Part shown: positions 35,756-41,586 of the stretch, piece after piece
Position numbering within the stretch: position 1 is the first letter of the stretch
Layout of the letters: each line of letters begins with the position of its first letter
Origin: Rhodobacteraceae bacterium Water-Bin34
GTDB lineage: Bacteria > Pseudomonadota > Alphaproteobacteria > Rhodobacterales > Rhodobacteraceae
NCBI GenBank assembly: GCA_900197625.1
Contig: FZLS01000017.1
Span: 1 to 44,602, forward strand
Direction: 5' to 3'
DNA: 44,602 nt
Translations under genes and position numbers: made by a program
The notes under the pieces: model-generated
What the model was told of the DNA's origin: nothing
The model's database searches: none
Seen by the model: the letters and a program-made list of their open reading frames with translations, nothing else

Positions 35756-36301
35756 ATGAAATATTTTATACCATTATATTCACTAATGCTACTTTTGGTT
35801 ATGTCTTCCTGCACCATAGGAGACATGTTCAAACCAGAACCGCTAGCCCCTCAAAAAACAACACTAACACACAAAGCCTATTACTATTATGGCATGGACG
35901 AAGCGCGTCATCGTGATCTTATTAAAGAGATTATGGGGGTGGATCCAGTCACTACCGAATGGTGTGCGGCATTTGTTAATATGGTACTATTAGAAAATAA
36001 ACTACCTACATCAGAATCAGTATCTGAGCATTATCTTTTGGCAAAAAGTTTTTTAGAGTATGGAGAAGAAGTGGTTGAGCCACAACAAGGCGATATCATG
36101 ATATTTGAAAGAGGTAATGAAGGGTGGCAAGGCCACGTTGGATTTTACGTAAGTACCACCGTGTTAGATAATGGATCTAAATTATATAACATTCTTGGTG
36201 GTAATCAAAACGATTCAGTAAATGTAAAAGCTTATTCGGGTTCAAGACTGATAGGAATTAGAAGAGTTGTGGAAGAAGTCGCCGTCCTTGGCGAAGAGTA
36301 A
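35756..36301 (+). CDS. Lipoprotein with CHAP/NlpC-like peptidoglycan hydrolase domain
   Basis: The 181-aa protein has a signal peptide with lipobox LVMSSC (lipidated Cys19). The catalytic domain resembles the TIGR02594/CHAP-like amidase family: TEWCAAFVNMVL (nucleophile Cys70), PQQGDIMIFERG, WQGHVGFYV (His127) and ILGGNQND (Asn150). It would cleave peptidoglycan from the periplasmic side, anchored in a membrane. It is late-expressed and followed after 2 nt by a convergent small lipoprotein gene. It may be the endolysin or a cell-wall remodelling factor. Confidence 0.85.
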   Translation: MKYFIPLYSLMLLLVMSSCTIGDMFKPEPLAPQKTTLTHKAYYYYGMDEARHRDLIKEIMGVDPVTTEWCAAFVNMVLLENKLPTSESVSEHYLLAKSFLEYGEEVVEPQQGDIMIFERGNEGWQGHVGFYVSTTVLDNGSKLYNILGGNQNDSVNVKAYSGSRLIGIRRVVEEVAVLGEE

Positions 36302-36303
36302 TA

Positions 36304-36504
36304 TTACTCAGTTGTTCCCTCGGGATCGGTCTTTTCGGCTGTATCTCTGATAACACCACTTACGCTATCGAGAGTACCAGCAGTAATACCTACAACATCA
36401 TCTTTAACTCCTTGCACAATGTCTGTAACACCATTATACGTAGAGTCTATCGTATTACAACCAGATAATACTACTAGTACCGAAATTAAAAATAAAGATT
36501 TCAT
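36304..36504 (-). CDS. Small lipoprotein, 66 aa
   Basis: A short signal peptide ends in lipobox VLSGC (Cys16), leaving a 50-residue acidic, Val/Asp-rich mature part (YNGVTDIVQGVKDDVVGITAGTL, shown in part) that may be a helix. Small outer-membrane lipoproteins like this can be outer spanin subunits (o-spanin) or entericidin-like. It lies 2 nt from the convergent lipoprotein endolysin. A GATAAATA late-like box on the minus strand lies at 36612-36619. Confidence 0.75.
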   Translation of the reverse strand: MKSLFLISVLVVLSGCNTIDSTYNGVTDIVQGVKDDVVGITAGTLDSVSGVIRDTAEKTDPEGTTE

Positions 36505-36608
36505 AATCTTCTCCTTAATATACGGGTTTTCTGCTCTTTCGAGCTCGTTAAGTCACTAGTGATAATATACTGTATCATCTCCGACTCGGCTAACCCTATG
36601 TCAGCCAA
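36501..36608 (-). CDS. Possible small protein, 35 aa (TTG start)
   Basis: The frame starts at TTG 36608 with AGGAG 10 nt upstream and ends in TGA overlapping the next ATG (ATGA). The product is polar with a basic end (SSKEQKTRILRRRL). The competing view is that this stretch is leader RNA: it overlaps a late-promoter-like box and can form a GGCTGA/TTAGCC hairpin. Kept with low confidence. Confidence 0.35.
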   Translation of the reverse strand: MADIGLAESEMIQYIITSDLTSSKEQKTRILRRRL

Positions 36609-36671
36609 TTCTATTTATCTCCTGGGCACCATCTAGTCAGTTATTTAATGAGGGGAATAGAACCCTACGTT

Positions 36672-36756
36672 TGGTACTCTCGACCGGACTCGAACCGGTA
36701 AGCTGTTAGGCGACAGATTTTAAGTCTGTTGTGTATACCAATTCCACCACGAGAGC
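36672..36756 (-). tRNA. tRNA-Leu (anticodon UAA)
   Basis: The minus strand folds as a class II tRNA of 85 nt with encoded CCA: acceptor stem GCTCTCG/CGAGAGT (one G-U), D-arm TGGTGGAATTGGTATACA, anticodon loop CTTAAAA giving UAA, a long variable arm and T-arm GGTTCGAGTCC. Its first base is the last base of the iscU stop codon TAG, so it is processed out of the iscU transcript. It reads UUA/UUG codons. Confidence 0.96.
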
Positions 36757-37127
36757 TAAGACTTTTCTTTATAGTCTTTTATTGCAGCTTTAATTGCATC
36801 TTCCGCCAAAACAGAGCAGTGTATTTTAACGGGTGGTAGAGCTAATTCATTTGCAAGATCTGTATTTTTAATTGCACCAGCTTCTTCTAACGTTTGTCCC
36901 TTTACCCACTCAGTAAGCAAAGAGCTTGAAGCAATGGCAGATCCACATCCATAAGTTTTAAATTTAGCATCTTCGATAACACCATCTTTTACTTTAATTT
37001 GTAAACGCATTACGTCTCCGCATGCTGGTGCTCCAACCATACCTGTTCCAATATTATCAGCAGGATCCCATTTACCAACATTCCTAGGATTCTCGTAATG
37101 ATCAATTACTTTTTCGGAGTAAGCCAT
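36756..37127 (-). CDS. iscU: Iron-sulfur cluster scaffold protein IscU
   Basis: The 123-aa protein is very close to proteobacterial IscU: MAYSEKVIDHYENPRNVG, GTGMVGAPACGDVMRLQIKV, FKTYGCGSAIASSSLLTEWV, AIKNTDLANELALPPVKIHC and SVLAEDAIKAAI. Cluster ligands Cys36, Asp38, Cys61, Cys104 and the LPPVK chaperone-binding motif (97-101) are intact. It assembles 2Fe-2S clusters with host IscS and hands them to HscA/B. No other isc gene is beside it. A TATAAATA box 33 nt upstream suggests late expression, and its stop overlaps tRNA-Leu. Confidence 0.96.
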   Translation of the reverse strand: MAYSEKVIDHYENPRNVGKWDPADNIGTGMVGAPACGDVMRLQIKVKDGVIEDAKFKTYGCGSAIASSSLLTEWVKGQTLEEAGAIKNTDLANELALPPVKIHCSVLAEDAIKAAIKDYKEKS

Positions 37128-37159
37128 CTTACTCTCCTCTAGTCAGTTATCTCAAATAA

Positions 37160-37167
37160 TATTTATA
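37160..37167 (-). promoter_or_regulatory. T4-type late promoter (TATAAATA) for iscU and tRNA-Leu
   Basis: Exact TATAAATA on the minus strand, in the 42-nt gap before the iscU ATG. Confidence 0.75.
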
Positions 37168-37169
37168 GT

Positions 37170-37481
37170 CTAAACGACCAAGTATGTAACTAAATTTTTA
37201 ACAAGAAACATTAATCCCACTCCGTTGAGTAGAATCAGTGCACGGTCTTTCCATAGGAAGGATACTACTAACCAAAGTGCGATTCCAATCACGGAGAGTG
37301 ATAAATCTATAACTTCCATACCCACAACGCCACGAATAGACATAGCTGATAAAACAAAAAGCGATGCAATCCATTTAAGATACCAATCAAAGGTATACTT
37401 TGGCGTTGCTGATTTAAAAATCCTTTTGCTTCTTTCCAATTCTTCCTTAGTAAATTCACGTACTCGTGCACGCATTTTCAT
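37170..37481 (-). CDS. Membrane protein, 103 aa
   Basis: A basic, charged N-terminus (KMRARVREFTKEELERSKRIF) is followed by three hydrophobic segments (LKWIASLFVLSAMSIRGVVG, DLSLSVIGIALWLVVSFLW, LILLNGVGLMFLVKNLVTYLVV). Function unknown. Upstream is an AAGGAA site; the small Sm-like gene precedes it by 9 nt. Confidence 0.68.
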   Translation of the reverse strand: MKMRARVREFTKEELERSKRIFKSATPKYTFDWYLKWIASLFVLSAMSIRGVVGMEVIDLSLSVIGIALWLVVSFLWKDRALILLNGVGLMFLVKNLVTYLVV

Positions 37482-37490
37482 ATTCCTTCC

Positions 37491-37757
37491 TTACAGGATA
37501 ATCCCCGATGTGGCTGTTTGCCACGCTTTGACAATTTCTTCATTGCATTCAGTAACAAATACTGCTGACAAAATAGTTACTTCCTTAGGATCAGGATTAC
37601 CGGTCATTGCAATACCTTGCGCAAATCCCATACCTTCCTCATTGTAAGTAATCAACCTTGGCTTTTCTAGTACAATACCTGTCTCGTCGATTTTAACCAT
37701 TCTACCAACGTATTCACCGGTAGCTGCTACAACTGTTACAACATCTTTATCTTTCAT
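37491..37757 (-). CDS. Possible Sm/LSm-like small protein
   Basis: The 88-aa protein has the strand pattern DVVTVVAATGEYVGRMVKIDETGIVLEKPRLI, like an Sm1 motif, then a second strand group (EVTILSAVFVTECNE) and a short helix. Small Sm-like proteins bind RNA or act as assembly rings; the assignment is by pattern only. It sits in a minus-strand run of small genes upstream of iscU. Confidence 0.62.
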   Translation of the reverse strand: MKDKDVVTVVAATGEYVGRMVKIDETGIVLEKPRLITYNEEGMGFAQGIAMTGNPDPKEVTILSAVFVTECNEEIVKAWQTATSGIIL

Positions 37758-37766
37758 ATTTTTCCT

Positions 37767-38057
37767 CTAATTAAATTCATTGGGTAGAACACCAGTTATT
37801 GTATACATCTTTTTGAGTAATACCATTACTGCGTCTTGAGTTAAGAACCCAGCAATAGTATCATTCTCATTTGTAATACCTGGTAGTTCTACCATGTCTT
37901 CACCTTTAAAAACACCTATTTCATATAAGCCTTGTTTGTTTCCGTATGACATCGGGTTTTGAATAACACTCACGTCATAGTCACCGAAGGATAACATTGC
38001 ATTTATTCCATAGGGAAAGTCGTCTAACTTATCAAACTTTATATCTTTAAAATTCAT
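37767..38057 (-). CDS. Hypothetical protein, 96 aa
   Basis: Mixed alpha/beta protein (IKFDKLDDFPYGINAMLSFGDYDVSVIQNP, GLYEIGVFKGEDMVELPGI) with a C-terminal helix (DAVMVLLKKMYTITGVLP). Soluble and acidic. It recalls small proteins of T4-like phages placed near Sm-like genes, but I cannot name a family. It starts 7 nt after the 49-aa basic gene. Confidence 0.65.
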   Translation of the reverse strand: MNFKDIKFDKLDDFPYGINAMLSFGDYDVSVIQNPMSYGNKQGLYEIGVFKGEDMVELPGITNENDTIAGFLTQDAVMVLLKKMYTITGVLPNEFN

Positions 38058-38064
38058 AATTTAT

Positions 38065-38214
38065 TTACCGACGTTTACTTTTCTTTGCTTCTAATCGTTT
38101 GCGTTTTGCAATTGTATGCTTCATTGGACCAGCGTTTAATTCTGCTGTATGCTCCTTTGAAGCTGCAACTACTCGTGCTATAATTTCATCACGTTCTTTT
38201 TTTGTTTGTTGCAT
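38065..38214 (-). CDS. Small basic protein, 49 aa
   Basis: The product is helical and Lys/Arg-rich (QQTKKERDEIIARVVAASKE, then IAKRKRLEAKKSKRR), fitting nucleic-acid binding. AAGGAT lies upstream of the ATG, which is inside the preceding gene (26-nt overlap). Function unknown. Confidence 0.62.
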   Translation of the reverse strand: MQQTKKERDEIIARVVAASKEHTAELNAGPMKHTIAKRKRLEAKKSKRR

Positions 38215-38404
38215 TACGGATCCTTTCTACTTTGTGAGCAATATACTCTTCTTCATCTGCAAAGAAATTATGCAGAGCTCTTAAGAATTTCATTTGAAGT
38301 AGTTTAAGATGGCGGCCTCGTGGTAACATCCATCCGACAAAAGCCGCTACTAAAACTACATATGCACTCACTAGTAATGCACCAAAATATTCAATAATAC
38401 CCAT
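38189..38404 (-). CDS. Small membrane protein, 71 aa
   Basis: One or two hydrophobic spans at the N-terminus (IIEYFGALLVSAYVVLVAAFVGWML) are followed by a basic tail (PRGRHLKLLQMKFLRALHNFFADEEEY, shown in part) facing the cytoplasm. AAGGAAA precedes the ATG, and the gene lies just downstream of tRNA-Arg in the same direction. Confidence 0.65.
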   Translation of the reverse strand: MGIIEYFGALLVSAYVVLVAAFVGWMLPRGRHLKLLQMKFLRALHNFFADEEEYIAHKVERIRNATNKKRT

Positions 38405-38441
38405 AACGTTTTCCTTTCTATTACGGTGTTAGTGAAATTGT

Positions 38442-38518
38442 TGGCGCGCCCGAGAGGATTCGAACCTCTGACCTACGGTTTAGAAGACCGTTGCTCTATC
38501 CAGCTGAGCTACGGGCGC
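38442..38518 (-). tRNA. tRNA-Arg (anticodon UCU)
   Basis: The 77-nt minus-strand tRNA has encoded CCA: acceptor GCGCCCG/CGGGCGC, D-arm GCTCAGCTGGATAGAGC, anticodon loop CTTCTAA giving UCU, and T-arm AGAGGTTCGAATCCTCT. It reads AGA/AGG codons. The upstream small gene ends inside it: that gene's stop TAG is tRNA bases 8-10. Confidence 0.97.
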
Positions 38519-38631
38519 TTAATGGATTCAATCCAACCTTGATCAATTGTGTGCTGCATTATCGCTTGTGGCAATAAAGACAAAGCAATCCAACAAGGCC
38601 AGAATACTAGATTAGCTATTAGTATATCCAT
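38509..38631 (-). CDS. Small membrane protein ending inside tRNA-Arg, 40 aa
   Basis: The frame starts at ATG 38629-38631 just after the preceding stop and runs into the tRNA, where the acceptor stem encodes the last codons and U8-A9-G10 is the stop. The product has one hydrophobic helix (MDILIANLVFWPCWIALSLL) and a polar tail. Processing of the tRNA would remove the stop codon from the mRNA, which may limit its expression. Confidence 0.6.
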   Translation of the reverse strand: MDILIANLVFWPCWIALSLLPQAIMQHTIDQGWIESIKRP

Positions 38632-38637
38632 TATATT

Positions 38638-38844
38638 TTAACTCTTTTTACTTCCAAATACTGAGCGGGTAAGTCCACCAAACACATATGAGAAATAGAT
38701 AAAGAATGGAACGGCAATCATAGCGAAAACATTATCTCTTGATAAGCCAACCATTTCACCTAGTTCATATACGCCGAGGATAGAACCAACTACCACGATA
38801 ATAAAACCAGCACCATAAGCGAAGTCTTTCATTTTTTCTAACAT
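38638..38844 (-). CDS. Small two-span membrane protein, 68 aa
   Basis: It has two hydrophobic segments (AYGAGFIIVVVGSILGVYEL and NVFAMIAVPFFIYFSYVFGG) and a basic end (SVFGSKKS). AAAGGATA precedes the ATG. It is driven by the promoter at 38879-38907. Holin-like in topology, but early promoter control argues against lysis; function unknown. Confidence 0.65.
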   Translation of the reverse strand: MLEKMKDFAYGAGFIIVVVGSILGVYELGEMVGLSRDNVFAMIAVPFFIYFSYVFGGLTRSVFGSKKS

Positions 38845-38878
38845 AACAATATCCTTTAGTAAGTCAATTTATATTTCT

Positions 38879-38907
38879 ATTTTAAGCTGCATCCCAGAGA
38901 ATGTCAA
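38879..38907 (-). promoter_or_regulatory. Early promoter with TATAAATT box, overlapping the metallopeptidase end
   Basis: The minus strand has TTGACA (38902-38907), 17 bp, TAAAAT (38879-38884), 5 bp, TATAAATT (38866-38873). Most of it overlaps the 3' end of the gene at 38882-39274. Confidence 0.72.
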
Positions 38908-39274
38908 CATATTTTTTCACCAATTCATAACTATTTTGATTGGCTTCAAGCTCCCACCAACGCTCCTGGTATACTGGTCTGTGTCTTTTGCACAAACTCT
39001 TATTAAGGTTATCCTTCATAAACTGTTTTACATGAATCATCTCATGAGCAATTGTATCGTATATCTCAGTAATATTCCTATCACTCTTTGAAACCATAAT
39101 TAAGTATTCATCTTTACAATTTACTTCATAACAAAGACCGGTTGCTCCATCTAAAAATGAAGATTCCCATCCTTCAACCGATATTAAGCTCGGAAATACA
39201 TTCAATTCATCACAACAAAAGTTAACAAAGTTTGTCGTTAATGTAATATCCAGATCTGATACTTCAACCCTCAT
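38882..39274 (-). CDS. Small zinc metallopeptidase-like protein
   Basis: The 130-aa protein has the same zinc core as the 24292-24720 protein: AHEMIHVKQFMKDNL (HExxH), followed by YQERWWELEANQNSYELVKKYV, whose Glu could be the third ligand. Outside the core the two differ. Four Cys may add structure. Substrate unknown. The ATG is coupled to the upstream small gene (ATGA). Confidence 0.72.
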   Translation of the reverse strand: MRVEVSDLDITLTTNFVNFCCDELNVFPSLISVEGWESSFLDGATGLCYEVNCKDEYLIMVSKSDRNITEIYDTIAHEMIHVKQFMKDNLNKSLCKRHRPVYQERWWELEANQNSYELVKKYVDILWDAA

Positions 39275-39438
39275 TTCTTGCGCCTTGAACTGAGGGTTCT
39301 TTCAACCCAAACCTCAAGGCAATGGTCTGGGCTATTAGGATAGAACAAATTAATAGCCCAAGCAACGTTCAATTTTTTATCTCTTCGACGTTGGTGCTGA
39401 TTGTAAGCAAAGATATACATCTTATACTTTAGATTCAT
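39271..39438 (-). CDS. Small basic protein, 55 aa
   Basis: The product is rich in Arg, Lys and aromatics (KYKMYIFAYNQHQRRRDKKLN, then WVERTLSSRRKK). It lies 1 nt after gene 52 and overlaps the metallopeptidase start, so it is in the topoisomerase transcript. Function unknown; nucleic-acid binding is likely by charge. Confidence 0.62.
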   Translation of the reverse strand: MNLKYKMYIFAYNQHQRRRDKKLNVAWAINLFYPNSPDHCLEVWVERTLSSRRKK

Positions 39439-39439
39439 G

Positions 39440-40792
39440 TTAAATTCCTTTTAGATCTAATACGAATTGGTTGGTTGGGGTTTCCTTACTCCAGAAACTT
39501 AGCTCTGTGTGAGCAGTTTTAATTTCCCTTAGTAGTTCCTTTACCATTTCATCTGTAAGACTCATGATGTTGATACGCAGTAAACGATCAGTATCAGAGT
39601 CAATAGCATCAGTATTCTCAAGGATTTGATTACTAACATCAGCCTTCTTACGATTCTTGAATATAATCTTATCATCAAGTACCGATTGAATGAATTGCAT
39701 CTTAATGTTTAACCAACGCTCCAGTTCTGAGGCCTCAGTCTTACGAAGTTCGATTCGCTTATGTAGTATCCCAAGGCGATAATCACAGAAGTGTTTAACC
39801 AGATCTCGTTCATCTTCATATTCACGAAGCTTACCGTCGTAATCAATAACAGTAATATTTTCTGAAGCAGGCTTACTGAGTTTAAACTTACGAATGATTT
39901 TTTCATCATTCCAATTAGCGGAAGTATTTTGCTTAAGCTTGACTTCAAAGGAGAAACCAGTCTTATCACAAAGATCTTCATAGGATACTATATCACCTTC
40001 GTCTTCAAGCTTATCTAGAATCTTTACATAAGACTCTCGATCAAAACCGTATGGTACTTCAGTAATCTCCATCACTGTCTTTGATTTCTTTTCATAGACA
40101 CCTAGGATATTATAACGTTCTTGTGCAGTATCCCACACGACCTTGCCTTTAAAGTCTGGGAAGGATATTGGAATACGATTCTTAATATCACCGGTAGTAA
40201 TATATTCAGTCACTGCTTTTGAGAGACCTTCTTTACTTCGCGGTAGGATGTTTGTAGCAAACCCTGTTGCAATACCTTTAGTACCATTAGCCAACACTAA
40301 CGGGATTACAGGTACATAGAACGAAGGTGGTTCATGTTCCGGATCCTCATGGGCGGGAGCAAGGTCAATGTCGCGTATGTACTTCTCAAAGTTTTCACTC
40401 AACCGAGTATATACATATCGTGGAGCACCTGCTTCTTGGATAAGTCGAGTACCAAATGATCCTCGGCCTTCGACTAAGCAGATATTGTTGTTCCACGTCG
40501 CGGCCATCAATTGACCTGCTCCCGCTGCACTTGCCTCACCATGGTTATACCCATAGTCACTAATGATACCAGCCACGGCAGAAACTTTCTTGAAGTCTCT
40601 CTTCGAGTTGATAAGTGACGAGTACAAGTAGAATCTTTGAACCGGCTTTAATCCATCGATCATATTGGGAATCGCTCGGGATTCCACAGTATACATTGCG
40701 AAAGATTTCCACTCGTTAGAAGCTACTTGACTTATAGGGTATTCACCCAGTGAGGTCTTATTGTCTTCAGTAATAAATTGATCTAAGCTCAT
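39440..40792 (-). CDS. 52: DNA topoisomerase II medium subunit (gp52)
   Basis: The 450-aa protein corresponds to T4 gp52 (442 aa), the DNA-cleaving GyrA/ParC-like subunit: RAIPNMIDGLKPVQRFYLY, DYGYNHGEASAAGAGQLMA, EGRGSFGTRL and the active-site region AGAPRYVYTRL with Tyr126. NGTKGIATGFATNILP and the C-terminal coiled coil are also typical. With the 39/60 subunit it relaxes DNA ahead of replication forks. It has its own early promoter (40824-40852) with AAGGAATC. Confidence 0.97.
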   Translation of the reverse strand: MSLDQFITEDNKTSLGEYPISQVASNEWKSFAMYTVESRAIPNMIDGLKPVQRFYLYSSLINSKRDFKKVSAVAGIISDYGYNHGEASAAGAGQLMAATWNNNICLVEGRGSFGTRLIQEAGAPRYVYTRLSENFEKYIRDIDLAPAHEDPEHEPPSFYVPVIPLVLANGTKGIATGFATNILPRSKEGLSKAVTEYITTGDIKNRIPISFPDFKGKVVWDTAQERYNILGVYEKKSKTVMEITEVPYGFDRESYVKILDKLEDEGDIVSYEDLCDKTGFSFEVKLKQNTSANWNDEKIIRKFKLSKPASENITVIDYDGKLREYEDERDLVKHFCDYRLGILHKRIELRKTEASELERWLNIKMQFIQSVLDDKIIFKNRKKADVSNQILENTDAIDSDTDRLLRINIMSLTDEMVKELLREIKTAHTELSFWSKETPTNQFVLDLKGI

Positions 40793-40823
40793 TTTATAAG
40801 TGATTCCTTTAATTTATAGTACC

Positions 40824-40852
40824 ATTATACCATGCATTTTGCCGAATGTCAA
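40824..40852 (-). promoter_or_regulatory. Early promoter of gene 52 with TATAAATT box
   Basis: The minus strand has TTGACA (40847-40852), 17 bp, TATAAT (40824-40829), 5 bp, TATAAATT (40811-40818). Confidence 0.87.
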
Positions 40853-41356
40853 CTAAATAAAGCTCTCAAGCAAAACTTTTTCTACCTTTTTACGGTATTT
40901 ACAGCCAATATAATTGGTTTGGAAGTATTCTCCGTTATCAGGAATGTCATATGCTACCTGTAAGGATACACCCATTTGATCTGATAGCTTATTTTCCTGA
41001 GTAGTGGCTAGGACCACACGGTCGTTATCATGGATAAATTTCCACCACTGATTCATATCTTCCCATTCTCTTTCGAATAAAAAGTCTAGCCATATAGCTC
41101 TTTGTTTGATGTGAGCTCTTTCGACTGCAACTGGATCTTTACGAGTTGGAATCCTATCAAAGTCAACAGCCTTAAAAGCATCAAGAGCATCTTGGGTAAT
41201 ACCCACAACTCTCCATGTGTTATCAAAGAACCAGCCTTGAGTAGACGAGAAGGCACGAATACCATATTGTCTACGCTCAGCCATTTCCTCATCTAATATG
41301 GGAGCTTGGAAAGCTTTGAATATATCAAAGTAATATTTCAGTTCTTTCTCATTCAT
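40853..41356 (-). CDS. Conserved hypothetical protein between topoisomerase genes, 167 aa
   Basis: It is a Trp/Phe/Tyr-rich soluble protein (RAFSSTQGWFFDNTWRVVG, LDFLFEREWEDMNQWWKFIHDNDRVVLAT, FQTNYIGCKYRKK). No family named, although the position between the two topoisomerase genes suggests a replication role. Its C-terminus, VLLESFI, resembles the end motif of the glycosyltransferase and methyltransferase (LE-x-F-hydrophobic), so it might contact the clamp; tentative. Confidence 0.68.
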   Translation of the reverse strand: MNEKELKYYFDIFKAFQAPILDEEMAERRQYGIRAFSSTQGWFFDNTWRVVGITQDALDAFKAVDFDRIPTRKDPVAVERAHIKQRAIWLDFLFEREWEDMNQWWKFIHDNDRVVLATTQENKLSDQMGVSLQVAYDIPDNGEYFQTNYIGCKYRKKVEKVLLESFI

Positions 41357-41371
41357 AACGAAAGCCTCTAT

Positions 41372-41575
41372 TTAAAAGTATTTGTTAATTACTTCCAATT
41401 GTTCTTCATATTCTGCAATGATTTTAAGTTCAGCTTCAATAGCTTCCATTACATCTGGGTGTTCACCAATACCAGCTGGGTTAGTGAGGTATACTTCCAC
41501 ATTCATCTTATGCTTATTGATCTTACCAACAGCATGAGACTTCAGTGATTCTAAAATTTGTTCTCTAATTTCCAT
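41372..41575 (-). CDS. Hypothetical acidic protein, 67 aa
   Basis: Helical small protein (EIREQILESLKSHAVGKINKHK, HPDVMEAIEAELKIIAEYEEQLEVINKYF) with one short beta strand (MNVEVYLTNP). It lies 11 nt downstream of gene 39 behind an AAGGAGAAA site, in the same transcript. No family known. Confidence 0.68.
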   Translation of the reverse strand: MEIREQILESLKSHAVGKINKHKMNVEVYLTNPAGIGEHPDVMEAIEAELKIIAEYEEQLEVINKYF

Positions 41576-41586
41576 TTTGTTTCTCC

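Noticed and set aside
37516-37544. TTGACA on the plus strand inside the Sm-like gene
   Set aside because: No -10 box follows and no plus-strand gene would be served.
37225-37647. 140-codon plus-strand frame opposite the small minus-strand genes
   Set aside because: It lies antisense to two coupled genes (37170-37481, 37491-37757), has no ribosome site and a low-complexity product. Treated as a shadow.
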